Assembly: GCA_948567375.1 (NCBI GenBank)
Contig: OX419760.1
Location: 12,152,001 to 12,216,000, forward strand
DNA: 64,000 nucleotides
Reading direction: 5' to 3'
Origin: Lunularia cruciata
Taxonomy: Eukaryota; Streptophyta; Marchantiopsida; Lunulariales; Lunulariaceae
The notes below the pieces were generated by a model. The model saw only the letters and a list, made by a program, of their open reading frames with translations. It was not told where the DNA came from and searched no databases. How positions within the stretch are numbered: the first letter of the stretch is position 1; the number at the start of each line of letters is the position of its first letter. Position numbers and translations under genes: made by a program. Positions 24,250 to 36,069 of this stretch are shown piece by piece.

Positions 24250-24354
24250 GGTTGCGCTTGTTGCGGGACTTACTTAACCCAACACCTTCCGGCACGAGCT
24301 GACAACAGCCATGCACCACCTGTGTCCTATGTCCGCATTCCTAGAGGCACTCTC
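24250..24354 (-). pseudogene. Plastid 16S rRNA gene fragment (nuclear plastid DNA)
   Basis: The plus strand reads TTGCGGGACTTA..CTTAACCC, AACACCTTCCGGCACGAGCT, GACAACAGCCATGCACCACC, TGTGTCC and TCCGCATTCCTAGAGGCAC. This is the reverse complement of the universally conserved 16S region around positions 1045-1115. The ACCACCTGTGTCC + CGCATTCC..GGCAC version fits plastid better than plant mitochondrial 18S rRNA. Small insertions (tac; tatgtcc) show it is a pseudogene. The direct repeat TTGCAAATAT flanks the inserted segment (24220-24229 and 24365-24374). Confidence 0.85.
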
Positions 24355-24374
24355 TTCTTTTTTCTTGCAAATAT

Positions 24375-24630
24375 GAATAGAGGGCTTGTCTTCTATCTTA
24401 CTATAGATGAGAATGTCATTTAGAAACAATATAATGTAATTATTTTACAATCTATTGATTAACTCATAAATCTAATCCATGAAAATTATAGGAGCATTAG
24501 TGATAATATGAATAGAGTGTTTGTCTTCTATCTTACAATATATGAGAATGTTATTTAGAAACAATATAATGTAACTATTTTACAATCTAATGATTATATC
24601 ATAAATCTAATCCATGAAAATTAAAGAGTA
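24375..24630. repeat. Tandem duplication, ~130-bp unit, two copies
   Basis: The stretch from 'atgaatagagggcttgtcttc' to 'aatccatgaaaattata' (24374-24494) recurs at 24508-24626 with about ten changes. It duplicates the catalytic RT segment of the antisense gypsy remnant, so the duplication followed that insertion. Confidence 0.85.
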
Positions 24631-25080
24631 TTAGTGGTGCCACAAAGGAACGGCATTGGTTAGGCTAAAGACAAGAAAAAGCCAAATAAAAGTCCATACC
24701 TTTAATAAATGTTATCTTAAGCACATTTCTTAGTGAGATAGATATTTGATAACACCCACTAAAGAGATCCAATTGGTGAAAAATTTAGCTCTATTCAATG
24801 AATTTAAAACACAATCTTTGTAAATATTAGGAATAAAAAATATTAGTCATTCCATCTATAATATTCAATTAATATAAACAACCCACCATATTTCTTTAGA
24901 GTAAAAGCACATGTGTTCCTCAATGCCATGTGTTTGGCAAAATATTTCTCCATAAGCTTTATCTTTATCTTGAGCCTAAATTTTTACTAATTCCTGTGGA
25001 GACAACTAATATACAGATCTACTAACATATATACTTTAAAAGATAAAGTTGATTTTAAATGACATTACCTTAATAAGAAG

Positions 25081-25502
25081 GTGACATCTAGTTAAGTCAT
25101 AAAGTTTCACATTTCTTAAATATCATCCATCATATTTGTATTTAGTGCCTTCATATTTTCTTGATGAACTCTATTTTTTGGTTAGATTTTAATTGTAAAT
25201 ATTGGTATATCTTCCTTCATATTTTGGTAAATAGCAAATCCCATAATGTACTTGTCTTTGGTATTGACAGCTATAACAAGTAACTCCTTTAACATATGTA
25301 CTAAATATAGTACTTTGCTTGGTTTAGTCACTTAAATTTAATACTTTCTAAAATAGTGTAGCATGATATTGCACAAGCTAAGGTTATGTTAAAATGATAC
25401 CACAATGCAAAGGTAGAACTATAAATATGAACAAGTCTTTTTTAAGTTTAGAAGTATTAGCTTAGTAGTTTAAAAGGTAGTTCTTTTCCTCCATTTTGCC
25501 TC
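25081..25502. other. AT-rich stretch, nothing recognised
   Basis: No frame or repeat supported. Confidence 0.4.
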
Positions 25503-25710
25503 CACTACTAGGTGATGCTTCTTTGGATGCTCTAGTTGTTTGTAGACCGTACTACTTGCATAGCTTGGATATCTTAGGTGCAGTAGGGCAGATTTCTCAT
25601 ATTGACTCTATTGGAGCTTAGCACCATTTTACTTATTTTGTATCATCCTTGTAAGGATTGATGAGGTCTTCTCATCCTTTGTGTTTTCTATGCAGTCACC
25701 CTTCTTTCTT
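25503..25710 (+). mobile_element. 5'-truncated R2-like LINE, 3' end only
   Basis: Aligns base for base with 39045-39240 of the large R2-like element: GGTGATGCTTCTTTGGATGC, GTAGACCGTACTACTTGCAT, TCTTAGGTGCAGTAGGGCAG and GAGGTCTTCTCATCC. It ends in the CAGTCACCC form of the family's GCGGTCGCC terminus. Confidence 0.85.
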
Positions 25711-26050
25711 TTCCTCCATTAGTTATCATAACACAATCTTCCTTTCACTAGTGCAAAAATAAAACCCTTTTTCTTCTCCAAGAATTGCATTAATATAACA
25801 TAATTTACCAAGATCTTATAAGTATGAATTTAGATGATATCAAAAAGATGTTTTCATATAAATCTTTGGCACTTCCTACAACTAATGGTGCTTTGAATTA
25901 TCTACTTGATTGGTATTTGTAGGTATTGGCATTTTCTTGATTACTTTTGCTTCAATACATTTTCAACCTATGTAACATATTAGATCCAAATGATAGAATA
26001 TGGATATTTTTAATATTATAGCTGGGTTTTTGACAATAGCAGCATCTAAA
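25711..26050. other. AT-rich stretch, nothing recognised
   Basis: No frame or repeat supported. Confidence 0.4.
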
Positions 26051-26555
26051 ATTTTGCCTTAGCTTTTTTGTATAAGTACTGGTAAGGAATTTAAGTTACA
26101 TTGCATTGGTATGCTTATGAACCATTTCATTTACTTATTCACAAAAGGTTTTTATAACTTATTCAGTTCATCGATGAACAAATGATGAATTCACAACAGA
26201 ATGAAATATTTCAACAGTTTGCATGTCTTCTTCTAGTTTTAGTTCTCTCATTGATATTTATAACTTATATAAGGTTTCAATTCATATTTTCAATTCATAT
26301 AAGGTTTCAATTCATTCAATTTTGCCTTAGCTTTTTTGTATAAGTATTGGTAAGGAATTTAAGTTACATTGCATTGGTATGCTTATGAACCATTTCATTT
26401 ACTTATTCACACAAGGTTTGTATAACTTATTCAGTTCATCGATGAACAAATGATGAATTCACAACAGAATGAAATATTTCAACAGTTTGCATGTCTTCTT
26501 CTAGTTTTAGTTCTCTCATTGATATTTATAACTTATATAAGGTTTCAATTCATAT
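26051..26555. repeat. Recent tandem duplication, 268-bp period
   Basis: 26051-26287 and 26319-26555 are nearly identical over ~237 bp (ATTTTGCCTTAGCTTTTTTG to GGTTTCAATTCATAT), with about three differences. Between them lies a partial third copy of the tail (TTTCAATTCATATAAGG). The high identity marks this as young. Confidence 0.95.
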
Positions 26556-26789
26556 ATAAAACAACATAGCTTTCTCTCATGAATCGTAGAACTTTGAAAT
26601 TTGAGAATAGGTATATTTTGAAATTGAATTATATAGTTCTTCAACAAGCTAATTCTTTTCAACTCTATAATATAATCCATTTTTATGTCAATGAATTTAA
26701 ATAAAGATATGAAATTTTGCTTAAAAATTTACAAAGAACCAAGTAATAGCATGAAACCATATTTTACTTTCTCTACTTGATAATTAAAA

Positions 26790-27371
26790 TGTTTTGAGGA
26801 CAAGAGAACACTCAAGAGAAATATAAGAGAAGAAACACAAGAAGGCTTCATCCTTCAATACTCCAATACCCATTAGAGCACCTTATCTTTATTATATAGT
26901 GAAGAGGATCCTCTCAAAAGGAGCTCCACTCTTTGATCAGATACATGGATTAGTGATTGTTAGCAAGCTTCACCCTTAGATTAGTTGTATGGATGGGTGA
27001 CATGTCAATCTTTGTCCTATTGAGTTGGTCAAACAAGTTTTACTAGAGTGATTCTTCTTAAAGGAAACTCAAAATATCATGGGCGAAGTACTATGGAGAG
27101 CTCAAAACAAAATGAACATGGGTTGGAAAAGGCAATGCATTTTTATCCAAAAGGATAGATTTACTCAATTTTTGAAGCCTAATTCATCAGTTTAGGCCTC
27201 CAAAATTGGCTATGAAGTTTTCAAGGTGTTTGTTGTTTCTGCCCTATTAATGAAAGTACTCATTTGGTGACACATCTATATTATCTTTTAGAACATCATA
27301 TATAATATCCTTCTAGATATTACCAAACCAATTTTCACTTCTAGATAATATGTCTAAGTAATGATATTATA
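26790..27371 (-). repeat. Solo LTR of the A/C family, minus strand
   Basis: The reverse complement runs from TATAATATCATTACTTAGAC (5' end at 27371) to TCCTCAAAACA (3' end at 26790). It matches the element C LTR, including the GAGGATCCTCTTCACTATATAATAAAG-like core and the AATTTTGGAGGCCTAAAC block. Confidence 0.8.
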
Positions 27372-29309
27372 ATACCGCCAATTAAATTTTTCAAATAAAT
27401 TTTAGTTTTCTTGCAAAAAATAATCATTTTAATATTATATATTAAAAGAGAAAACATTACTCTTTATCACTAATAATCATTCACATTGCTTTTATTTATC
27501 TTCCAATCAAAGTGAGCATGGACTCTAAACTCTCAAGTATGATTCCATTTTTTATTGTATTATCCAAATGATATCTGCCATTTCTATCACTATTAAAATG
27601 AATAAAAATAATTATCTATTAAAATATAAATATAATAGGTACATCTTTGACTACAAGTAACAACTTGAAGCATTGAAGTTTAATCCAAAATAAGGGTAGT
27701 ATCTAAGAAAGTTTGACCAGAATAGAATATAATGAAGTGAATAGGATATAATGAAGTAATGAGACATTGGATAATCAAGTTCTTCATTATAACTAGTATT
27801 GTTTTTGCTATCAAAGTAAAGAAAAATCAATTTCAAAATCAACAGACAAATAATACACCTCCTTTTTAGAGCATAGATAACAACTTGAAACATCAAAGGT
27901 TTATATATATATAAAGACTCCCTTTGATAAGACCATGGACTTCATCCACCTTATACCAATATAGAGTACTATAATCCAAGTGGACATCCGTCTTATTATT
28001 TTTCTTGGATAAATATAGAAGAGCAAAATCGGAGTGAAGAAGTAGAAGGATAGGAAAAGAAAGAAAATATAAATTAACGATTGAATAAAAGTACACTCAA
28101 GGTTAGAGATAGCCCAAAACATTGTCATTTATTTTTAAGGTGGATACTTACTTGCTTTTATTGAAGTTTGCCATTAACTATTTGCCAAATTAACAATCTA
28201 ACCAAGTTACTCGATCTGTATATGGGTTCCTCGATACCATACCGCCCAAGATTATTCTAAAGGTTTTGAATACCTCACTTGCCTACTTAGTTCCTAAGTA
28301 CCTTATAAACATTCCTTGATAAAACATTTTGGAATTTCCAAAGTATCTTCTAAAGTTTGTTAATATATTGCTTGATACAATTCGTGCAAATTTCATGGTA
28401 CATACCTGTAAAATTCATTTTAACATTTCATTCAATTTAGTGGTTTTTTTAGGGTGCACAAGGAATATATTGATATATGATACCAAAATAGATGTGAAAT
28501 CGATAGGGGATTTCAGCTATAGTTTGATGGTAGTGCACACGCCCCAAAATTCAATTTGTTCCGGTAAAGATTCCATAACCGTAAAATGTTATGGAACCGG
28601 AAAAGGTGATCCACAGCTTTTATAAATGTTAGAATTTTTATTATAAATTAAGAATTAGTTTTTTCAAAATATTTATAAAAATATTTACTGAAATTTTTTA
28701 CTGATTATAAATATTAAATCAAATCCTGTTATCTCAAAACTATATTTGAATAATTTGCAGAGTGTCTTGATTTGGCCATATAGAAAATTTAAAATTCATT
28801 TCAAATTGTGAAAAAAAATTAAAATTTACTAAAACTGGTATATTAAAATCCAAAATATGTGAAAAAAGAATGACGGAGTAGCCTAGAAGAGGTAATACAA
28901 TAGATACTAACACATCAAGCATCCATTTGAGATACTACATTGCAACTCTCATATATTATCCCTCCACTGCCGCTTGGGTAAGTAAGTAAGTAATTTAGTT
29001 CATGTCCAAGATTCTGAATATAAAACTTCATTCGGTTTATAACTTATCGCTCCTATTGAAAATCCCTATATTTAGTATTATGAAATTTTTTATTTTACTA
29101 TCCTTCATGTTTTCTACATTGTCGCACTTCTCCTAGAAAGTTCTTTTTATTAAAACATTTTTTTTTTCTCATTTAAAAATAGGTTATTTTAAAACGTTTT
29201 AAAATTCATTTAAAAATAGTATAATATTTTATAAAACATTATTATTTTTTGCATGAAGAATATCATTTTTGATTTCTATGGGTGACACTCATATTTTGAC
29301 AAAACAATA
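27372..29309. other. AT-rich stretch, nothing recognised
   Basis: Short frames only. A (TA)n run lies at 27902-27912. No family recognised. Confidence 0.5.
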
Positions 29310-30513
29310 GGGGCTTGAGAAATAGTTTCAACGGATGTCTACCGAATAAACAACAAACTTCGTAACTATTTTAGTGAACTCTGCAAAGAATGAGATGCTA
29401 ATAAATGAATGCTTCGTAAATTGGTATATGTTGATTCACATGTAATATGCATTCATTTATAAAAATCACGCTATATTATGGATGTTTAGGACTTTTGTAA
29501 TGAAATAAATGATTGTCAAAAGAGATGATGTGGCTTCTTGAGAGATTTGTAACGTTTTTTGGTGGGTGATTCTTAGAGTGGGATTTATGAAATCTTTTGG
29601 CGGATCCAAAATGCCGCTCTCAACTATTTAAATTCAAATTCACTATCTGCAAATGCAAATGCTATGTGAAAATGCTCGTCTCAGTAAACTAAACCTGTGG
29701 GTTATGTAGTTTTGCATTGGTGTGTTGGTTCATTTCCATAGATTAGTGTGGCGAGTGAGATAACAAGAGTTATGGAAAATGATTTGCATAGTCTTGCGTC
29801 AACCAAGAAATTAATTGGAGGTCGAAGAATTTTACTCCAAAAGTGCAACAAAAATTTAGCAAAAACCTGATTGCAATGCAAGCTCACATTTAGATGAAAA
29901 ATTAACGGGCACTATCAAGCGACTACCAACAACAATGAGCGGCTTCGAATGCCAACAAGCGGCTACGGGCGCCAATGAGCTTCAAGCTTTGGGCACCATC
30001 GAGCGGCTACGAGTAACTACGGGCGGCAACGGGCAACAATGAGCAATGACAAGCAAAATCCCATTTAATCCTAAATTAACACATTACTAATATATCATCA
30101 AGCGGCTACCAATGGCAACGTTCAACTACCAGCGACAACAAGCAACTATAGGCACCATTGAGCGGCAACAAGCAATGACATGTAGCAATGAGCAAAATCT
30201 CATTTTATCCTAAATTAACACATTACACCGGCGGCAACCGACGCAGACCATATTCACCCTAAACCATATGCTTTATTAACCCTAATATGTAATTAATGCA
30301 TTAGGGTGTGACAACAGAAAACTACACATCCCTTCTTTTTCTATGAACCACCTCTTATGGAGTTTGCTAATAATAAAGAACTTAGCCAGAACTCTGTAGT
30401 GGAACTCTTTCTTCCTCCCGCCCGCACCCCGTACCAATTTAGTCAACACTTCATAATAATCTATATAAAAATATACTAAACTGCATAAAACTATTTCTGA
30501 AACCCCCTAATGA
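29310..30513 (+). repeat. Dispersed ~1.2 kb repeat, copy 1 (unclassified)
   Basis: It matches 34890-35736 plus 39246-39583 in the same order: CAAAAGAGATGATGTGGCTT, AAATGATTTGCATAGTCTTG, ACCAAGAAATTAATTGGAGG, ATGGAGTTTGCTAATAATAA and GGAACTCTTTCTTCCTCCCG. The middle (29900-30240) is made of degenerate short units such as AGCGGCTACGGGC, GGCAACGAGCAAC and CAACAATGAGC. I do not recognise the family. It has no convincing frame and may be a non-autonomous element. Confidence 0.8.
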
Positions 30514-31067
30514 ACACTTGACTTGTGGAATAGGTACCCTGGTCAGACAAAAGTCACATAAACCCTAAAAACCCTAACTTCATTGTCTGGTGGGACTACA
30601 CAGGTGCATCAAGAAAAGAGAAAAATGTTTTGTAAAACAATTTAAAATATAAAACATTTTAGAATGTTCTATTATACGCTGAAGTAAAAAGAAAGTTTCC
30701 ATACTTATTCTGCTGCCAACATGAACAACCGACGCTTCAAATTAACTAAAAACTTTATCACCACTCTCTGTACCTGAAGCCATCCATCTTTGATAGTTCA
30801 TCCACCGTGTCTCCTCGAGAAGTAATGCCAATCGCTTAATTAGTCAATTAATTAACCTTCTAATGGATTTGATCATGCTCAAGCATGTCAAATTTATGAT
30901 AGAAATTTCAAGTGTACCACTTTGAAAAACATGAAACCTACCCTTCCTGTTAGCGGACATTCGGACTAATTCTCTTATGGCGAAACTGAACTAATTGAAA
31001 TCCAGCTCGTTACAGCAGCGTTATGGGCAGACAATGCGAGGTAGAATGGTGAGAAGTGGAAAATCCG
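30514..31067. other. Intergenic, nothing recognised
   Basis: Two short ACCCTAA-like strings occur near 30563-30580, too few to be a telomere remnant. Confidence 0.4.
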
Positions 31068-31079
31068 ATCCCTAAATAG

Positions 31080-31198
31080 AAAGGCGACCGCGTAGGAAAA
31101 ATTAAGGATGGGAAGACCCCATCAAGCCTAACAAGTAACAAGGGAGAGAAAAAAAAAAGGTAACATGGAGCTAAACCCCAATAAAGTCTATGTGAAAA
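31080..31198 (-). mobile_element. Severely truncated R2-like LINE with 12-bp target-site duplication
   Basis: The reverse complement carries the family 3' end: TTGGGGTTTAGCTCCATGTTAC, a T-rich run, then GGCTTGATGGGGTCTTCCC and CTACGCGGTCGCCTTT. ATCCCTAAATAG stands on both sides (31068-31079 and 31199-31210). Only ~119 bp of the element arrived, typical of 5'-truncated target-primed reverse transcription. Confidence 0.85.
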
Positions 31199-31489
31199 AT
31201 CCCTAAATAGGTAGACACTTGAGCACCTCCAGCAGATTCGTGGAAGATCGGATTGAGACGCATCGTGAAGAAGCATGCGTTACAGTGTCACCAAGATATC
31301 ATTGAACGAGCAGTTCCCTTAAAGAATGTTCAATCTCCCAGAACGGACACAAATCATAAAAGACAAATTTTGTCTTCTCTATCTGATTTCACACGTTCCT
31401 CTCTTGTGCTGCACAGTAAACTGCCAGTTACTGTAATGCTGCTGTTCTACTATAGTGACAGCATTGTTCACTTCCCAACTTAAAAGAAC

Positions 31490-31720
31490 TGTCCGGGGGT
31501 GGTTTAGTGGTTGGTTCAGCTAGACGGTGTCCATTATTCTGGACTACTGCTCTCGAGAGTTCGTACTGAAGGTATGGTTGCCTCATTTAAATTTCTATAG
31601 AATGCAACATAGTTTGTCAGTTTACTCGGTTTTTAGGGGCTTTGTCCCACTCTTAAATCATTTTTCTTCTTGTAATCTCAGTAGTACGGAAGTTTCTTCC
31701 GTTTAATAAAATATTTAAAT
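31490..31720 (+). mobile_element. Possible tRNA-derived SINE
   Basis: GGGTGGTTTAGTGGTTGG (31496-31513) resembles an RNA polymerase III A box and GAGAGTTCGTACT (31555-31567) a B box. The body ends in a small hairpin ACGGAAGTTTCTTCCGT followed by TTAATAAAATA. Plant Au-type SINEs begin with a similar GGGTGGT.TAGTGG. A single copy in the window leaves this unproven. Confidence 0.4.
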
Positions 31721-33829
31721 ATAATTTTCTAAATAATATTCTTTACATTTTAGGAGTGCTCTCAAGAGCTTTTTATTTTCAGGGAAACTGAATAGGTTTA
31801 AAGAGATATTACCTCAACAAAACAAAACTGCTTTCTTTCGTTATACATGAAACATTAATGAGGAACGCGGAATTTCTTGTGCAATACTTGAAGGGAGAAA
31901 ACTACTTTTAAATGACAGAAACTTCCATTCCAGAATATATAGAAAGAAAGAAGGCAAAATAGAAAATCCCTTTATATTTCTCTAAAATGAGAAAAGTACA
32001 TTTTTCTTTAGATTTGGACCGTATAAAAAGTTTCAACATAAGAGATTAATGGACAGAAGCCTTACTCTTCTATCACATAGAATGATTAGATTTCCGATTC
32101 TGACAGAAAAGGCGGGAAAAGATCTGCGCGTCCAAGACTGCACCACCACAGTTGCATGAGGATAAATAACACGGAAGGCACTGCTTCAACTGTTTGATAT
32201 GGAGGAAGGTTGGATGTGAAAGTTGACGTACTGAGATGAAGTAAGCTCTCGGTGGCCTTAGGGACGATGACCCCTGAATTACTCTCTTGATATTAAAGCG
32301 AACAGGGCTGATTGATGAGAGAGTCCGTGGTCTAGCGGGCCTTGGGGTTCCCTTTGATATCATCAGCATTTGAAACTTTGCTCATATTGACATCCCTCTC
32401 ATGCAGCACCTCTCCCATCCAGCAATATCATTCGAAGTCTTTTTTGATGTCTAACCCTTTCATCATCACGATAACACAGCGGCTATAGCTGAACATTCCC
32501 AAACACTCTCAGTGTTTGGTAATGTTTGGTGCTACAAAGGCTTGAAATCGATTTGTACGTACTCAGAAGTACGTCGTTTGTATTGTAAATATGGAAGTGA
32601 TGTCACGAAACTCAACGCCGATTTGCCTGCACGGATTATCATTGTACGGTTAGAAAGGATCTTCCCATCCTCTCTCTAAGGCGTATCCTTTCCTACGCTA
32701 AAAATCGATGTTATACTGATGAGAATATAATGGTGTGTCAAACGTGCCATAAATTTTCACGGAATGATATTAAATAAAACTGGCTCAACTGTCCACCGCA
32801 AATGAAGTACTTAATATGAGGTTATTGCTTTGCAAATTATGCTACCCGATGTAGTTCACACCATGGATGAAGCTCTACTGTACGAGAATAGATATGACTA
32901 TCCAAACATAGCCTGAAGAAGGATGCAACTACTTCAATGGACTGTTCACCTCAAAAAACAGCAGGCCACGGCCTGCTGCAATACTACGCATCGGCTTTTG
33001 CTAGAGATACATCGTAAAACCGCAGCAAGATGAGCTTCAGGAGATGGATTTTGGATGAGTTGAATCCTAATCCGTACATTAACTGGTACTGGTTTCAGTG
33101 GACTCTGGTGGGAAGTGAAGTTGAGTCTTTCTAATGTCCCGCACACACGGATTTCGAAGGCATATTTAGAGTGGCTGTCCTCATCGATGGAGCTGCCGAC
33201 GTTAGTTCGTGATGAAGAGTGGAGGCGAGTCCTCGTTATGCTTCTGTTCTGGATTTGATGATAAGTTGTAGGAGATGAAAAAAGAGACTTGTGAAATACT
33301 GTACATGGAGATTCGACAGTATTCAATGCAGTTGAGAAGGATGCGAACCGAGTATTACGCGACGTGTCTGTACTGTACTGTATAGAAAAAGAGCGGAAAC
33401 ACCGCCGCCGTCTGCATGGAACGATGGCAGACCTCTCTCATGGGAGAAGAGGGCTTCGATCCGCTTCCTTCTGGTACCAGGCTCCAGGGTGAGTGATTGT
33501 GAGACGAAAGTGTGATGCCGTATACGAGGGCAATAGACTCGAAGAGAGAAAATGCAAACGCGTGGCAACGACCAGATTTAGTCGGATTCATGATCCGATT
33601 GTACTTTGGTTGCCGACTTAAAGTTTTTCTGGAAAGGCAGAGGGCCAAATAGTATAGTCTGAAGAAAATATGGAAAAGGAATACAAGGACACTAAGAAGA
33701 GCAAAAGATAGATAACGAGTCCGAGCCCAAAGAAAAAGACAAAGGGCTAAAATTCGGGACAGAACTACGGGCCCTCTGCCACACAAAGTGACAAGAAACA
33801 AAATAATCTTCCAAAATCGTGTAATATAG
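31721..33829. other. Intergenic stretch of higher GC, no gene recognised
   Basis: Several open frames of 80-180 codons exist on the minus strand (for example 32946-33326 and 33355-33900). They overlap one another in different frames, lack recognisable motifs and are Ser/Leu-rich. None is supported as a gene. Confidence 0.4.
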
Positions 33830-34110
33830 ATCTTCCAAAAATAAATCTGGTAAAAGGGCAGGAGGTTGAAAGTGCACGAGAGATGCACTAGCAGCTGCAA
33901 ATTTTCAGTTTTATGTTGCGCTTTACGTATATTCTTGGTAAGGGTTTAAAATCTTGCGAGTTTCTAAGGTAAGATCCTCCAAAGATTTATCTGGTAAAAG
34001 GGAGGGTCAAAGTGCATGAGAGATACACTGGTAGCTGCAAATTTTCAGTTCTGTGTTACGCTTACTGTATTTTCTTGAGAGGGATTTAAAATCTTGCTAG
34101 TTCAGTTCTA
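33830..34110. repeat. Tandem duplication, ~141-bp unit, two copies
   Basis: GATCTTCCAAAAATAAATCTGG..GTGCACGAGAGATGCAC.. (33830-33970) recurs as GATCCTCCAAAGATTTATCTGG..GTGCATGAGAGATACAC.. (33971-34110) with about 15% difference. Both share GCTGCAAATTTTCAGTT and GGTTTAAAATCTTGC. Confidence 0.85.
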
Positions 34111-34889
34111 AGGTCAGTTAAGGGGCAGTTCATAACTTTGCCAGCTTACTCCCTTTCTGGAAAATTACAAAATTGGAACCCTAGCTTGCCTATCAGGGAG
34201 CCCTGCACAGTACGTACTTCCTTTGCAACACTGTACTGTACAGAAGAATGATCGGCAAAAGGGGCACTTCTTTTAGCCAATGAAGTTCCTTTTAATGTCA
34301 CAAAAGACGAGAAGAAGTTAGTAATTTGTCCACCGGGTGATATCTGTTTTACGAGGTGTGTGTACGAAACGTGCCTCCCGCTTCCCACATCCTAGCGTAG
34401 GTAAAGGGTGAAAGGCAGGCTCCTCATCGAAACTCGGCCTTACCATTAGACATCTCAAATACACTGGGGTCTTGTGATGATTCGATCGATTTGGTTTTAC
34501 TGTAAGAACTGGTCTTCCCTATAGCGTAGCGTGTACTGAAGGAATTGTATCAGTTGCAAAAGGTCCAGGGCCGGCTACCACGTGGGAACAATAAGGTGAA
34601 GAAGACCAAGCTCAGATAGCAAATTAGGTTTGGAAATAAGGGAGGAAGGCGAAAATTTGGGTGGGACCGGTAATAGAGTTGGGGTGGCAGGTTTTGTCTC
34701 CTCCCTCCTTGATGCTTTTTGATTACTGGCCCCATAATACAGTGAAGCTTCAAGTCAGAATCTGGTGGAAAGCGGCCCTGCAGATGGACGACATCGTCTC
34801 AGGTATCGTATGCCACTGTACGGTCGTCGAGGTTCCATCCTAAAACCCCCAAGCTTGTCCGTAAATGTTTTGAGATGCACATCTAGGTG
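34111..34889. other. Intergenic, nothing recognised
   Basis: No supported frame; short open frames on both strands without motifs. Confidence 0.4.
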
Positions 34890-35736
34890 TTTTAGAAATA
34901 GTTTTGATTGATGTGATTGGGAAATGAACTTTGTAATTAACGATAATGAACTTTATAATTAATTTTAGTGATCTCTACAAAGAGATGAGGTGTTAACAAA
35001 TGAATATATAGTAAATTGTTATTTGGTATATCACATTCAATTTACATTCAAAAATTATAAAAATCGGACACTATATTGCTATATTGCAGATGTTTAGGAT
35101 AACCATAGTGAAATAAATAATTATCAAAAGAGATGATGTAACTTCTTGAGAGAATTATCATATTTTTTAGGTAGGGTGATTCTTAGAGTGAGATTTATGA
35201 AATTTAAAGCGGATCCAAAATGTCGCTCACAACTATTCAAATTCAAATTCACCATCTGCAAATACAAATGCTGTGTGTAAATGCTCTTGTCAGTAACCTA
35301 AACCAATTTGTATTGGTGTATTTGTTCATTTCCATTGTTCATTTCCATAGATTAGTGTGGTAAGGGAGATAACACAAGTTATGGAAAATGATTTGCATCG
35401 TCTTGCTGCAACCAAGAAATTAATTAGAGATCAAGAAATTTTACTCCAAATGGGCAACAACTGATTGCAATGCATACTCACATTTGGATGCAAGATCAAC
35501 GGGCGTTATCAAGCTACTACCAGTGACAATGAGCAGCATTGGGTACCAACAAGCGACTACGGGCAGCTACGGGCACCGACTAGCAACAACAAGCCGCAAT
35601 GAGCAACTATGAGCAACAACGAGCAACAATGAGCAAAATCCAACAACAACGAGCAAAATCCCATTTAATCCTAAATCAACACATTATTAACATATTATCG
35701 AGCTGCTACCAATGGCAACGAGTAACTTCAAGCACA
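34890..35736 (+). repeat. Dispersed ~1.2 kb repeat, copy 2, left part
   Basis: Matches 29310-30130 of copy 1 and is broken at ACTTCAAGCACA (35725-35736), where the R2-like LINE is inserted. The remaining part continues at 39246. Confidence 0.8.
35725..35736. repeat. Target-site duplication of the R2-like LINE, left copy
   Basis: ACTTCAAGCACA, repeated exactly at 39246-39257. The empty site is visible in copy 1 of the host repeat (ACTACCAGCGACA, near 30124-30136). Confidence 0.9.
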
Positions 35737-36069
35737 GTTTAGGATTTTTAGCTTTTTAGGGTTTAGAGTGATCATTGTACATTGAGAGTGATGGGTTGTG
35801 AATTTTCATTTCCAATCTCTTGGTTTTCATGATTAAATTCCATGGGAATTTAGTTTGAAAATTTTGGAGATGGAAATTGAAAGTTATGAGAGTTTATAGA
35901 TTTTAGGGTTTGGAGAGATTGTTTTCTTATGTGAGTTGGGATGTGAGGGGTTGTGGTTTTGCAGATATGGAGAGATATGGAGAGGAGCAACATGTATTAC
36001 TATCACTATTCTTGTGCTAGCCATGGCTACACCTTCCCATGTGGGGTCGCCTAGAGCGGGTCGAGATAC

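Larger units (their letters stand above)
23900..25080 (-). pseudogene. Heavily decayed antisense Ty3/gypsy reverse transcriptase
   Basis: On the minus strand the order of gypsy RT motifs survives in broken frames. It shows a YRxLN-like region (~24840-24880), FSxIxLxSGYxxI decay (~24730-24790), PMPFxL (~24640-24660), then FMDxIYELINRL and IILFLNDILIY at 24400-24480, the counterpart of the FLDD catalytic segment with D changed to N. It is not the same family as A-C. It is interrupted by the plastid rDNA fragment at 24230-24364. Confidence 0.6.

Noticed and set aside
29900..30240. CRISPR-like array of short repeats
   Set aside because: Units are degenerate, without constant length or unique spacers, and the genome is eukaryotic. 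It is a decayed short-unit repeat.
30540..30590. Telomere-like ACCCTAA strings
   Set aside because: Only two imperfect units; plant telomeric remnants would show longer arrays.
33355..33900. 181-codon open frame on the minus strand
   Set aside because: Leu/Phe/Ser-rich with no recognisable domain. It overlaps two other open frames and runs into a tandem duplication, so it is probably chance.
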